From assembly GCA_051001975.1 (NCBI GenBank), contig JBPCMU010000128.1, forward strand, positions 1-51,891: a DNA stretch of 51,891 nucleotides. The letters are read 5' to 3'. A program made the position numbers and the translations under genes. The notes beneath the pieces were generated by a model. It was not told the DNA's origin. It worked only from the letters and a program-made list of their open reading frames with translations, and searched no databases. The stretch is from DATAEG01 sp051001975. Its GTDB lineage: Bacteria; Actinomycetota; Actinomycetes; Mycobacteriales; Jatrophihabitantaceae. This document shows positions 32,808 through 41,170 of this stretch, piece after piece; the first letter of the stretch is position 1; each line of letters begins with the position of its first letter.

Positions 32808-33989
32808 CAGGGCGAGAGGGCGTGCTCATTAGCAGGACGAGACTGATCACGACGTAGGCGTTTTCGCCCAGCACTCCGAGCAAACTGTGAGTGTGGTGCT
32901 GGCCGGCGGGGCGGAAGTTCGCCTCAATGACGTGCGAGACGCCAACCAGGTAGATGCAGCCGGCGAGCAGGGCGGGCAGTGCCCGTCCACGGACAAGGCT
33001 CACATCGACGAGGATCACGCACGCAGGGACGATCCAGTAGAGGTGATGTACCCACGAAATCGGCGAGATGAGACCGGCGAGCAGACCCGTCAGCACTACG
33101 CCGGCCGAGTCGTCGCCCGCGATGAAGGCGCAGCGTGCGCGCCGCAGACCGACGATCGTCACGACCGCGCATGGCCCCACGTAGGCGGCGAGCGGAGCAT
33201 GCCCGCCGTACGCGTCGTCGTTGGCCAGCCGAGTCACCAGACCGAACAGCGACTGGTTGCTCGAGGAGCCGATCGATCCGATCCGATCTGTCTGCCAGAC
33301 GATGTTCAGCCAATAGCTTGCGGATACCGACGGGGACACTGCCGCCGCAATCAGGGTGCTGAAGCCAGCGGCGGCGAGCGCCGTGATTGCCGGCCGGGTC
33401 CGGCCGGTCACCACGAGGTACAGGACGAAGATTGCGGGAGTGAGCTTGAGCGCCGCGGCAATTCCGATGCCTACCCCCGCCCAGCGCGATCCGCGGCGAA
33501 GCGCCCGCACGTCAGCAAGGACCGGGAGAGCGAGGAACAGGCCCACTTGGCCGAACGAGAAAGTGTCACGGACCGGGCCGAAGAACAATGCCACGGCGGT
33601 GATCCCAGCGCACAGCGGACCGAGTCGTCTGGCCGGAAGGTGGCGCATTCGATCGGGCAGCGTCCACCACATCGACACGAATAACGCACCGATGACCCCG
33701 ACCGACCAGCCCGCCGTCACCATCGACAGGGGTACCCATGTCAGCAGGTACAACGCGAGCGCCGCGAATGGCGGATAGCTGAAGCCGAGCCTGCGAGTCG
33801 TGGAGATCGAGTAGCTGTACAGCGGTGTCCGTCAGACCACCACACCAAGGCACCCCGATAAATCCGCAGGTCGATGTCGTCGTGTTGACTCCGGATGCGC
33901 AGCGCGGCAACCGTCCAGGCAGCGAGCAGGGCGACGGCGAGACAGCACACCGCGGCTCGGCGGGTGGTCCGGCGAGAAGGGTCGGCCAC
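32782..33989 (-). pseudogene. Frameshifted GT87/DUF2029 mannosyltransferase-like gene
   Basis: Two minus-strand frames together make one polytopic glycosyltransferase of the GT-C, DUF2029 (GT87) type, a family of polyprenol-phosphate-mannose-dependent transferases of the cell envelope. The first frame begins near GTG 33989 (GGAGG upstream) and encodes one TM helix then DIDLRIYRGALVWWSDG. It must then shift near 33829-33831 into a second frame reading TPLYSYSISTTRRLGFSYPP, which continues through LKLTPAIFVLYLV and WVHHLYW to the stop at 32782. The loss of one base, for example GGG to GG, explains the break. It is a real pseudogene or a sequencing error. Confidence 0.8.
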
Positions 33990-34180
33990 AGTCCTCCGTC
34001 CCCTGCCCAGTGGGTGAGCAGCGGCGCAGCAGCGCATAGCCCAGCGGGTCGGTCTTGAGACCTCGGGGGCGTAGGTGAGCACTGGTCAGTCAGGCGGCAC
34101 CGTCAGGGCGGCCGACAGCGACGCTTGGTGCAATCGATCAGTGGTGCGGATGCGCCGCCGGACGGCGGCCGGCAGTTATC

Positions 34181-34813
34181 TCAACCGCTGTAGCGACGGA
34201 CGCCGTCCGCGATGCGGTAGACCTCGGGCAGCGGCACCCGCCCAGGTGAGCCGACCACCCAGATCGTGTGCCCGTCGATGGCGCCGACGATCACCAGGAT
34301 CGAAGCTGCCGAGCCGACGACGATCATGGTCCGGTGACCTTGGACGGGCCGACCGGCGATCATCGTCAGGTGTTCGGTGCCGGGGACCGGATTGCCGATG
34401 GATGAGACCCGCGCTGCGCAGGGTTCAGACGAATCGGAAAGGCAGTACTCGGTCCCTCCGGACTTGTCGACTGTGGTCTGCACGATGTCCGTGCGGGGCG
34501 GGAGATAGCCGAGCTCGAACTGCGGTTCAGGAAGGGAGGTGTGCCCGCTGGTCTCGCCGCGCGACGGTTCGCTGGTTCCCGTTCCGTCGACGGAGGTGCG
34601 CGCTGACGGTGCAGGGCCTGCCCCGCCCATCAGGTTCGCTCCGATCGCGATCCCGACAACGGTCGCCGCCGAGGCGAGCGCGACGGATGGCCAGCGTGAT
34701 CGGCTTCGCGGTTCGACCGAGCGGGCATGGACAGCGGCGAGCATCGCGTCGGTGTCAACAGTCGGATCCTCATGCTCGGCGAACGTGTTGGCGAGCAGCC
34801 GGCCGGCGTTCAT
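34181..34813 (-). CDS. Single-pass membrane protein, putative anti-sigma partner
   Basis: This 210-residue protein has a short N-terminal cytosolic part (about 1-40), one transmembrane segment (about 42-62) and an external domain with a Cys pair (YCLSDSSEPCAAR). Its ATG overlaps the stop of the ECF sigma gene by four bases (ATGA), an order typical of sigma/anti-sigma pairs. The topology fits, but the N-terminal part has no HxxxCxxC zinc motif and no clear anti-sigma fold, so the role is inferred from context. 33990-34180 upstream of the GT87 remnant and downstream of this gene holds nothing recognisable. Confidence 0.65.
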   Translation of the reverse strand: MNAGRLLANTFAEHEDPTVDTDAMLAAVHARSVEPRSRSRWPSVALASAATVVGIAIGANLMGGAGPAPSARTSVDGTGTSEPSRGETSGHTSLPEPQFELGYLPPRTDIVQTTVDKSGGTEYCLSDSSEPCAARVSSIGNPVPGTEHLTMIAGRPVQGHRTMIVVGSAASILVIVGAIDGHTIWVVGSPGRVPLPEVYRIADGVRRYSG

Positions 34814-35325
34814 CGGGCCTCCTCTGACACGTCGATGACTACTTCCGAGGTCAGGTCGAGTCGCAACGCCGCGAGTGCGCGATGCGCATATCCGCGGACC
34901 GTGCTCGACGAGCAGCCGAGAACGTCAGCGATCTCGGCATCGGGCAGAAATTCGTAGTATCTGAGAACCAGTACCGCGCGCTGCCGGGGCGGCAGCGTCG
35001 AGAGCCGCCGCCAGAGGTCGTCGCGTAGGTCGGCCGCGGTTGTCAGATCATCGGAATAGGCGACATCAGGCAACTCACCGGCAGAAAAGATGTGCGGGAC
35101 CGACCACTTGCGCCGCCAGGAGAAGAAGGCGTTTGTGACTATCCGGGTCGCATAGCCCTCGGGCCGCTCCAGATTGGCGATGCGCGACCAGTGCCGATGG
35201 GCGTCCACCATGACGTCCTGGACCAAGTCCTGGGCAAGCTCCCGATCCCCGGTGAGCATGATCGCGTAGTTCACCAGCCGCGGCAGCTCGCCGCGGGCGA
35301 ATCGGTCGAAGTCGGGGGCGCTCAC
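34810..35325 (-). CDS. ECF RNA polymerase sigma factor (SigE family)
   Basis: From GTG 35325, with AGGAG upstream, the protein has 171 residues. Sigma region 2 is DRELAQDLVQDVMVDAHRHW and ATRIVTNAFFSWRRK. Region 4 is LPPRQRAVLVLRYYEFLPDAEIADVLGCSSSTVRGYAHRAL. The sequence resembles the SigE-70 / SigE_strep-type ECF group of actinobacteria. It probably directs transcription in response to a signal relayed by the membrane protein encoded downstream. A longer frame to 35397 is open but has no support. The gene is divergent from hisI. Confidence 0.9.
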   Translation of the reverse strand: MSAPDFDRFARGELPRLVNYAIMLTGDRELAQDLVQDVMVDAHRHWSRIANLERPEGYATRIVTNAFFSWRRKWSVPHIFSAGELPDVAYSDDLTTAADLRDDLWRRLSTLPPRQRAVLVLRYYEFLPDAEIADVLGCSSSTVRGYAHRALAALRLDLTSEVVIDVSEEAR

Positions 35326-35459
35326 ACCGTTACAACTCCTGCCACGGAGATTCTGTTGTGCGGGAGGGTAATCGCCGGATCGTGCAACGCTGACCACCCG
35401 TGTGGTGGTCGATGTTGCACAATCGCCGGCTGCCGACGAGCACGTCTGACCGGCTCGGG

Positions 35460-35465
35460 CAGAAT
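35460..35465 (+). promoter_or_regulatory. -10-like element, leaderless promoter of hisI-trpE
   Basis: CAGAAT has the key A and last T of a -10 box and ends six bases before ATG 35472. No Shine-Dalgarno sequence is present, which fits a leaderless mRNA. Confidence 0.45.
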
Positions 35466-35471
35466 CAAGTC

Positions 35472-35876
35472 ATGAGCACGCCCCGCCCCGCCGAGCTCGA
35501 CCCGGCCATCAGCGCCCGCCTCAAGCGTGATCGCGACGGGCTGCTGGCCGCCGTGGTTCAGCAGCACGACACCGGCGAGGTGCTCATGGTGGGCTGGATG
35601 GATGACGAGGCGCTGCACCGCACCTTGACGACCGGCCGAGCCACCTATTGGTCGCGCTCGCGGCAGCAGTACTGGGTGAAGGGCGAGACGTCGGGGCATG
35701 TGCAGTACGTCCGGTCGGTGGCGTTGGACTGCGATTCCGACGCCGTCCTGGTCCGGGTAGAACAGGTCGGGCCGGCCTGCCACACGGGCGCACGCAGCTG
35801 CTTCCAGACCCCTGAGTCGGTGCTGGCCGCGGTGCAGCTAGACCCGATCTCGCCGGACGCCGAGAGTCGCACATGA
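35472..35876 (+). CDS. hisI: Phosphoribosyl-AMP cyclohydrolase
   Basis: HisI (134 residues) opens the purine ring of phosphoribosyl-AMP, the third step of histidine synthesis. Motifs are GWMDDEALHRTLTTGRATYWSRSRQQYWVKG-type sequence, split here as GWMDDEALHRTL and WSRSRQQYWVKGETSGH, then DCDSDAVLVRV with the metal-binding CD.D residues, and GPACHTGARSCF with the zinc Cys and His. It is the monofunctional cyclohydrolase without HisE. It is apart from the main his operon and overlaps trpE by four bases (ATGA), an arrangement common in actinobacteria. Confidence 0.96.
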   Translation: MSTPRPAELDPAISARLKRDRDGLLAAVVQQHDTGEVLMVGWMDDEALHRTLTTGRATYWSRSRQQYWVKGETSGHVQYVRSVALDCDSDAVLVRVEQVGPACHTGARSCFQTPESVLAAVQLDPISPDAESRT

Positions 35877-37408
35877 GCATCACGGTCGAGGAACTGGCGG
35901 TGCTGGCGGCCGATCACCGTCTGGTGCCGCTGTCTCGGGTGCTGTTCGCCGACGCCGAGACCCCGGTCGGCGTCTACCGCAAGCTCGCCGCCGGGCGGCC
36001 CGGCACGTTCCTGCTGGAGTCGGCCGAGCCCGGCCGGTCCTTCTCGCGCTGGTCGTTCGTCGGGGTGAACGCGATCGCCACGCTCACCGCGGACGGTGCC
36101 CGGGCCCGATGGATCGGGACACCGCCGCCGGGCCTGGACATCGACCCGTCGGCGGACCCGCTGGCCGCGCTGGGGGCGGCGTGGCGCCTGCTGAAGAGCC
36201 CGCGGGTCGCCGGCCTGCCGTCATTGACCGGGGGGTTCGTCGGCTACCTCGGCTACGACGTGGCCCGCTGGATCGAGACGCTGCCCGACAATGCCGTCGA
36301 CGAGTTGGGCTTGCCGGAGCTGGCGATGCTGCTGGTCACCGACGTCGCGGCCGTCGACCACCACGAGTGCACGGTGACGCTGATCGCCAACGCACTGGTG
36401 TGGCCCGAGCAGACCCCTGAGCAGATCGCCGATGCCCATGCGGATGCCATCCGCCGGCTCGATGAGATGCAGCAGGCGCTGGCCGCAGACGCGCCCGCGA
36501 CGGTGTCCACCGTGGCCGCAGTCCCTCCGAAGGACGCGCCCTCACGCACTGACCGGCCGGCGTACCTCGCCGCGGTGGAGCGCGCACTGGAGGCCGTGCG
36601 GGCGGGTGAGGTGTTCCAGATCCAGGTTGGTCAGCGGTTCTCCACCGAGACCAGCGCCGACCCGTTCGACATCTACCGGGTGCTGCGCACGCTCAACCCG
36701 TCGCCGTACATGTACTTCCTGCGGATGCCGGGCAGCGCGGACGGCGGGAGCGGCGTGGACATCGTCGGTTGCAGCCCGGAGGCGCTGGTCACCGTCGCCG
36801 GGTCCACGGCGGTATTGCACCCGATCGCCGGCACCCGCAAGCGCGGCGAGACGCCCGAGCAGGACGCGGCGCTGGCCCATGAGCTGGTGAACGACCCGAA
36901 GGAGCGCGCCGAGCACGTGATGCTCGTCGACCTGGCCCGCAACGACCTGGGCCGGGTGGCCCGGCCGGGATCGGTCGACGTCACCGAGTTCGCCGCGGTC
37001 GAGCGGTACAGCCACGTCTGGCACATCGTTTCGACGGTGACCTGTGAGGTGGCCGCCGACAAGGATGCCTTCGACGTGCTGCGGGCGACCTTCCCGGCCG
37101 GAACGTTGACCGGGGCGCCGAAGGTACGGGCGATGGAGCTCATCGACGAGTTCGAGCCGGTCCGGCGGGGCATCTACGGCGGTGCGGTCGGCTACCTCGA
37201 CCCGGCCGGCGACCTGGATCTGGCGATCGCCATCCGGACCGCGGTGGTACGCGACGGCGTGGCGCACGTGCAGGCGGCGGCCGGCGTCGTCGCGGACAGC
37301 CAGCCGGAACTCGAGGAGAAGGAGACCCGTAACAAGGCGCGGGCCGTGCTGCAGGCGATTGCCACCGCCGAGACGTTGCGCACCGTGCCGGGTGGAGCCA
37401 CGTCGTGA
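35873..37408 (+). CDS. trpE: Anthranilate synthase component I
   Basis: TrpE (511 residues) converts chorismate to anthranilate. LLES at 47-50 and NPSPYMYFLRM form the tryptophan feedback site. The catalytic part has GEVFQIQVGQRF, CSPEALV, PIAGTRKRG (TrpE-type Ala-Gly, not the PabB Lys), HVMLVDLARNDLGRV and PAGTLTGAPKVRAMELIDE. The glutamine subunit TrpG is not in the window and may be shared with folate synthesis. The gene overlaps both hisI and the next gene by four bases. Confidence 0.97.
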   Translation: MSITVEELAVLAADHRLVPLSRVLFADAETPVGVYRKLAAGRPGTFLLESAEPGRSFSRWSFVGVNAIATLTADGARARWIGTPPPGLDIDPSADPLAALGAAWRLLKSPRVAGLPSLTGGFVGYLGYDVARWIETLPDNAVDELGLPELAMLLVTDVAAVDHHECTVTLIANALVWPEQTPEQIADAHADAIRRLDEMQQALAADAPATVSTVAAVPPKDAPSRTDRPAYLAAVERALEAVRAGEVFQIQVGQRFSTETSADPFDIYRVLRTLNPSPYMYFLRMPGSADGGSGVDIVGCSPEALVTVAGSTAVLHPIAGTRKRGETPEQDAALAHELVNDPKERAEHVMLVDLARNDLGRVARPGSVDVTEFAAVERYSHVWHIVSTVTCEVAADKDAFDVLRATFPAGTLTGAPKVRAMELIDEFEPVRRGIYGGAVGYLDPAGDLDLAIAIRTAVVRDGVAHVQAAAGVVADSQPELEEKETRNKARAVLQAIATAETLRTVPGGATS

Positions 37409-38025
37409 CCGACCGGACCCGGCGCCCGTTCGTCGTCAGCCTGCTCGCCATCGTCGTCGGCGGCGGGATCGCGCTGCTGGTCAGTAGCCGATCCTGGGCC
37501 ACCGCGGCAGTGACCCGGCCGAGGCCGTTGCCGGATCTGTCCGTCGGGCTCACCGGCCGGACGTTGCAGGCTGCAGTGCCGGGCCTTGCGGTGGTCGCGC
37601 TGGCCGGTCTGGTCGCGTTGCTGGCCACCCGCGGCCCGGCCCGCCGGATCGTCGGCGGGGTGGTCGCGGTGGCCGGGGCGGGGCTGGCGGTCTTCGCGCT
37701 CACTGGGCTGCACGTCTCGGTCGAGCAGGCCCGAAGCCTGGTGATCGACGCCCGCACCGGCGCAGCACTGGACGGCAATGCACCGCTGCAGGTGACCCAG
37801 CATGCGGTGTGGCCGCTACTTGCCGCGGTCGGTGGGGTCCTCGTGCTCGCCGGCGGTGTGCTGATCGCGATCCGCGGTGCCGACGGGATGGCCCTGGGTC
37901 GCCGCTACGACGCACCCACCGCCGCGGAGGCGGACTCGGCAGAACCGGACGCCGAGCGTTCGGACCTCGCCCTGTGGAAGAGCCTCGATCGCGGCGAGGA
38001 CCCCACCACCCGAACACAATCCTGA
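37405..38025 (+). CDS. Trp-operon associated membrane protein (TIGR02234 type)
   Basis: This 206-residue protein has four transmembrane segments (about 10-28, 51-73, 79-98 and 135-154). An extracytoplasmic loop with LHVSVEQARSLVIDARTGA lies between the third and fourth, and the acidic tail has ALWKSLDRGEDPT. It matches in layout and position the family found only between trpE and trpC in actinobacteria, whose role is unknown and possibly tied to tryptophan transport or regulation. GTG 37405 overlaps the trpE stop (GTGA). Confidence 0.85.
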   Translation: MTDRTRRPFVVSLLAIVVGGGIALLVSSRSWATAAVTRPRPLPDLSVGLTGRTLQAAVPGLAVVALAGLVALLATRGPARRIVGGVVAVAGAGLAVFALTGLHVSVEQARSLVIDARTGAALDGNAPLQVTQHAVWPLLAAVGGVLVLAGGVLIAIRGADGMALGRRYDAPTAAEADSAEPDAERSDLALWKSLDRGEDPTTRTQS

Positions 38026-38074
38026 CCCGCTGCCACCTCACCAGACACCGCCGGCCCGTATCGTCTCGACTGCC

Positions 38075-38794
38075 ATGACCGTCAGTCCGCGCCCTGCGCC
38101 GCCCGAGCCGACCGGCCGCGGCCTCGTTCTCGTCGTGGAGGACGAGCCGGCCATCTCCGATCTCATCCGGATGTACCTGTCGAGTGCCGGCTACGGCGTG
38201 CATGTGGAACGCGACGGCGAGCCGGCGCTGGCCGCGATCCAGCGGATGCATCCGGTGGCAGTCATCCTCGATGTAGGGCTGCCCGGCACAGACGGGATCG
38301 AGGTGTGCCGACGACTGCGCGCCGCCGACGACTGGACGCCGGTCCTGTTCGTCACCGCTCGTGACGACGAGGTGGACCGGATCGTCGGACTCGAACTGGG
38401 CGCCGACGACTACGTCACCAAACCGTTCTCGCCCCGCGAACTGGTCGCCCGGGTGGGTAGCGTGCTGCGACGCACCCGCGGCCGGCCCGATGCGCAGGCG
38501 ACCGTCGAGTGCGGCGCGGTCCGATTGGACCTGGACGCGCACCGGGTCACCGTCGAGGACGACGAGGTCAGCCTCACCGCCACCGAGTTCGACCTGCTCG
38601 CCTTCCTGCTGCGCCGGCCGGGCCGGGTATTCAGCCGCGAGCAGTTGCTCAGCGAAGTGTGGGGTTATGCGCCCGCGGCCAGCATGCGGACCGTCGATGT
38701 GCACGTCGCGCAGGTGCGCGCGAAGCTCGGTGCCGCCAGCCCGCTGCGGACGGTGCGCGGTGTCGGCTACGCGGCAGAGAAGCCACGGCAGTGA
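38075..38794 (+). CDS. OmpR/PhoB-family response regulator inside the trp cluster
   Basis: From ATG 38075 the protein has 239 residues. The receiver has VVEDEPA, phosphoacceptor D66 in VILDVGLPGTDG, Thr in FVTARDDE and K116 in VTKPF. The winged-helix domain has TATEFDLLAFLLRRPGRVFSR, VWGYAPAASMRTVDVHVAQVR and RTVRGVGYAAE. A TATCGT box at about 38059-38064 may be its -10. Its stop overlaps the kinase GTG by four bases (GTGA). Its place between two trp genes is unusual, and whether it controls trp genes is unknown. Confidence 0.95.
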   Translation: MTVSPRPAPPEPTGRGLVLVVEDEPAISDLIRMYLSSAGYGVHVERDGEPALAAIQRMHPVAVILDVGLPGTDGIEVCRRLRAADDWTPVLFVTARDDEVDRIVGLELGADDYVTKPFSPRELVARVGSVLRRTRGRPDAQATVECGAVRLDLDAHRVTVEDDEVSLTATEFDLLAFLLRRPGRVFSREQLLSEVWGYAPAASMRTVDVHVAQVRAKLGAASPLRTVRGVGYAAEKPRQ

Positions 38795-40215
38795 GCGGTC
38801 CCCGCGGCCGCGGCACCCTGGCGACGCGCATCATGCTGGCCACCACGGCTGTTGCCGTGATTGCCGGCGTACTCACAGCATTCATCGGTGCCGGGCTGAT
38901 CCGCTCGAGCAGCGACGGCGCCGCCAAGGCAGCCCTGCACCGGCTGGCAAACGCGGCGCAGGACACCGCGCAGCAGGACGACAACGCGCAGACCGGTCAG
39001 AAGCGGGTGCGCAATCAGCTCAGTGCGCTCAAGGTGTCCTTCGCGATCGTCGGCCCGCGTGGGGCGGTCACCGGGGCGAACAAGCTGGCCCGCACCGCGC
39101 TGACCCCTGCTGAGGTGAGGGCGGTGGTGGCCGGCCGGTCCATCTCGGCCACCCGCCGGATCCAGGGCACGGTGGCCTTCATCGAGGCGCGGCCCACGCC
39201 GGGTGGTGCGGTGATCCTCGTGCAGCGTCGTGCCGACGCGCTCGGGTTCGGCGCCGCCGAGCAGCGCCGGCTGATCGTCGCGGTGCTCATCGCCGTGGCA
39301 GTCGCTGCCGTGGTCGGCGCGCTGGTGGCGGCCTGGTTGGCTCGGCCGCTGCGCCGCACGGCTGCCGCTACCCGAGCGCTGGCCGCCGGGCATCGCGACG
39401 TGGTGGTGCAGCCGGGCGGCCCCGCGGAGATCGCCGACGTCGGAGCCGCGGTCAACCAGTTGTCGGCGTCGCTGTCGCATTCCGAGGGCCGGCAACGCGA
39501 CTTCCTGTTGTCCGTGTCGCACGACCTGCGCACCCCGCTGACCGCGATCCGCGGCTACGCGGAGTCGATCGCCGACGGAGTGGTCGACGGTGCGGCCGCG
39601 CAGCACGCCGGGGCGGTGATCCTGTCGGAGTCGCAGCGCCTGCAGCGTCTCGTCGCCGACCTGCTCGACCTGGCCCGGTTGGGCGCCGCCGACTTCCGGA
39701 TGGACTTCGCACCGGTCGACGTGACCGGGTTCCTGGACGGCATCGACGCGGCCTGGCTACCACGCTGCGAGGAGGTCGGCATCCCGCTGCACCTACAGCG
39801 CCCGGTTGCGCCGCTGACCGTGGTGACCGACGCGGTCCGGCTGCGGCAGGCCGTCGATGGGCTGCTCGAGAACGCGTTGCGGGTGGTGCCGTCGGGTGCG
39901 CCGATCGTCGTCACTGCGGGCGGCGAAGCGGATGGTGGACTGGTCGTCGAGGTGCGCGACGGTGGGCCTGGCCTCTCTGATGCGGACCTCACGGTGGCCT
40001 TCGACCGTGGCGCACTGTTCGACCGCTACCGCGGTGTTCGGTCGGTAGGTACCGGGCTTGGTCTGGCGATAGTGGCCGGGCTGGTCGAGCGGCTCGGCGG
40101 CCGGGTATCGGCCGGGCATGCACCCGAAGGCGGCGCGCGATTCACCATCGTCGTCCCGTCCGTACCGGTTCGCCCGCCGCTACCCAGTCCAGGACCTGGC
40201 CCGGCCGCGGGCTAA
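38791..40215 (+). CDS. Sensor histidine kinase inside the trp cluster
   Basis: This 474-residue kinase has TM1 (about 13-37), an extracytoplasmic region of about 120 residues, TM2 (about 160-184) and a HAMP-like segment. Phosphoacceptor H244 lies in SVSHDLRTPLTAIRGYAES. The ATPase domain has VDGLLENALRVV (N box), VRDGGPGLS (G1) and GTGLGLAIVAGL (G2). It is coupled to the regulator by a GTGA overlap. The first helix and sensor region share no close likeness with the other kinase in this window (31326), so the two systems should sense different signals. Confidence 0.95.
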   Translation: MSGPRGRGTLATRIMLATTAVAVIAGVLTAFIGAGLIRSSSDGAAKAALHRLANAAQDTAQQDDNAQTGQKRVRNQLSALKVSFAIVGPRGAVTGANKLARTALTPAEVRAVVAGRSISATRRIQGTVAFIEARPTPGGAVILVQRRADALGFGAAEQRRLIVAVLIAVAVAAVVGALVAAWLARPLRRTAAATRALAAGHRDVVVQPGGPAEIADVGAAVNQLSASLSHSEGRQRDFLLSVSHDLRTPLTAIRGYAESIADGVVDGAAAQHAGAVILSESQRLQRLVADLLDLARLGAADFRMDFAPVDVTGFLDGIDAAWLPRCEEVGIPLHLQRPVAPLTVVTDAVRLRQAVDGLLENALRVVPSGAPIVVTAGGEADGGLVVEVRDGGPGLSDADLTVAFDRGALFDRYRGVRSVGTGLGLAIVAGLVERLGGRVSAGHAPEGGARFTIVVPSVPVRPPLPSPGPGPAAG

Positions 40216-40218
40216 CAT
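40213..40218 (+). promoter_or_regulatory. Candidate -10 element for trpC-trpB-trpA
   Basis: TAACAT fits TANNNT and lies right after the kinase stop at 40215. It predicts a start near 40225 and a 26-base leader with GGAAGGA before the trpC GTG. It would free trpCBA from the two-component promoter. Confidence 0.45.
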
Positions 40219-40250
40219 CAGCGGATAAACCAGCCACTGGAAGGACCGCC

Positions 40251-41084
40251 GTGACCGTGCTCGACGAGATCGTCGCGGGTGCCCGCGAGGATCTCGCGGT
40301 GCGCGAGGCGCAGCTTCCGTTGACCAAGGTCAAGGCTGCCGCGAAGGACGCCCCGCCGGCACTCGACGCCTTCGCCGCGTTGTGCGCGCCCGGCGTGGCA
40401 GTCATCGCTGAGGTGAAGCGGCGCAGCCCTTCGTCCGGGTCGATCGCGGACATCTCCGATCCGGCCGAGCTGGCGGCGCAGTACGCCTCCGGCGGCGCTC
40501 GGGCGATCAGCGTGCTCACCGAGCAGCGGCGCTTCGGCGGATCGCTGGACGACCTGCGCGCCGTGCGGCGCCGGGTGAGCGGGGTACCGCTGCTCTGCAA
40601 GGACTTCATCGTTTCCTCATACCAGGTGCACGAAGCGCGCGCGCACGGTGCGGATCTGGTGCTGCTCATCGTCGCGGCGCTCGAGCAGAACGCGCTGATC
40701 GGCCTGCGCGAGCGGATCGAGAGCCTCGGCATGACCGCGCTCGTCGAGGTGCACGATGAGGCGGAAGCCAGTCGTGCGCTGGATGCCGGCGCACGGGTGA
40801 TCGGCGTCAACGCACGCGACCTGAAGACTCTCGCCGTCGACCGTTCGGTGTTCGAGCGCATCGCGCCCGGGTTGCCTAGCGAGATCGTCAAGGTGGCCGA
40901 ATCGGGGGTGCGCGGACCGCTGGACCTCATCGAGTACGCCGGCGCCGGGGCCGACGCGGTGCTGGTTGGCGAGGGCCTCGTGCGCGCCAACGACCCGCGC
41001 AGTGCGGTGGCGGAACTGGTCACTGCCGGCGCCCATCCGGCGACGCCGCGCGGGTCGCGCTCGCGCCGCGGAGGTGCCTGGTGA
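40251..41084 (+). CDS. trpC: Indole-3-glycerol phosphate synthase
   Basis: TrpC (277 residues) closes the indole ring from CdRP. The barrel has AEVKRRSPSSGSI, LTEQRRFGGSLDDL, LCKDFIVSSYQVHEARAHGAD, LVEVHDEAEASRAL, IGVNARDLKTL, VAESGV and VLVGEGLVR. These contain the catalytic Lys, Glu and Ser/Asn set of the family. It is monofunctional, with no fused TrpF, in line with PriA doing that step. GTG 40251 follows GGAAGGA. Confidence 0.97.
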   Translation: MTVLDEIVAGAREDLAVREAQLPLTKVKAAAKDAPPALDAFAALCAPGVAVIAEVKRRSPSSGSIADISDPAELAAQYASGGARAISVLTEQRRFGGSLDDLRAVRRRVSGVPLLCKDFIVSSYQVHEARAHGADLVLLIVAALEQNALIGLRERIESLGMTALVEVHDEAEASRALDAGARVIGVNARDLKTLAVDRSVFERIAPGLPSEIVKVAESGVRGPLDLIEYAGAGADAVLVGEGLVRANDPRSAVAELVTAGAHPATPRGSRSRRGGAW

Positions 41085-41128
41085 GCCGGCGCCGTCCGGC
41101 ACTGGCGAACGGGCGATGGCGGGGCTGA
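41081..41128 (+). CDS. Possible 15-codon micro-ORF between trpC and trpB
   Basis: A GTG at 41081 overlaps the trpC stop (GTGA) and opens a frame for SRRRPALANGRWRG, ending at TGA 41126-41128. It is basic and contains one Trp. The GTGA coupling would allow translation, but the frame is short and no family is known. It may be chance. Confidence 0.15.
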   Translation: MSRRRPALANGRWRG

Positions 41129-41170
41129 GGCCCACCCGTCCCGTCCCGACCACCCAGGAGCACACATCCC

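Noticed and set aside
35326..35471. Trp or His attenuator leader before hisI-trpE
   Set aside because: The -10-like box six bases before the hisI ATG leaves no room for a leader peptide, and no Trp-rich short frame is seen.
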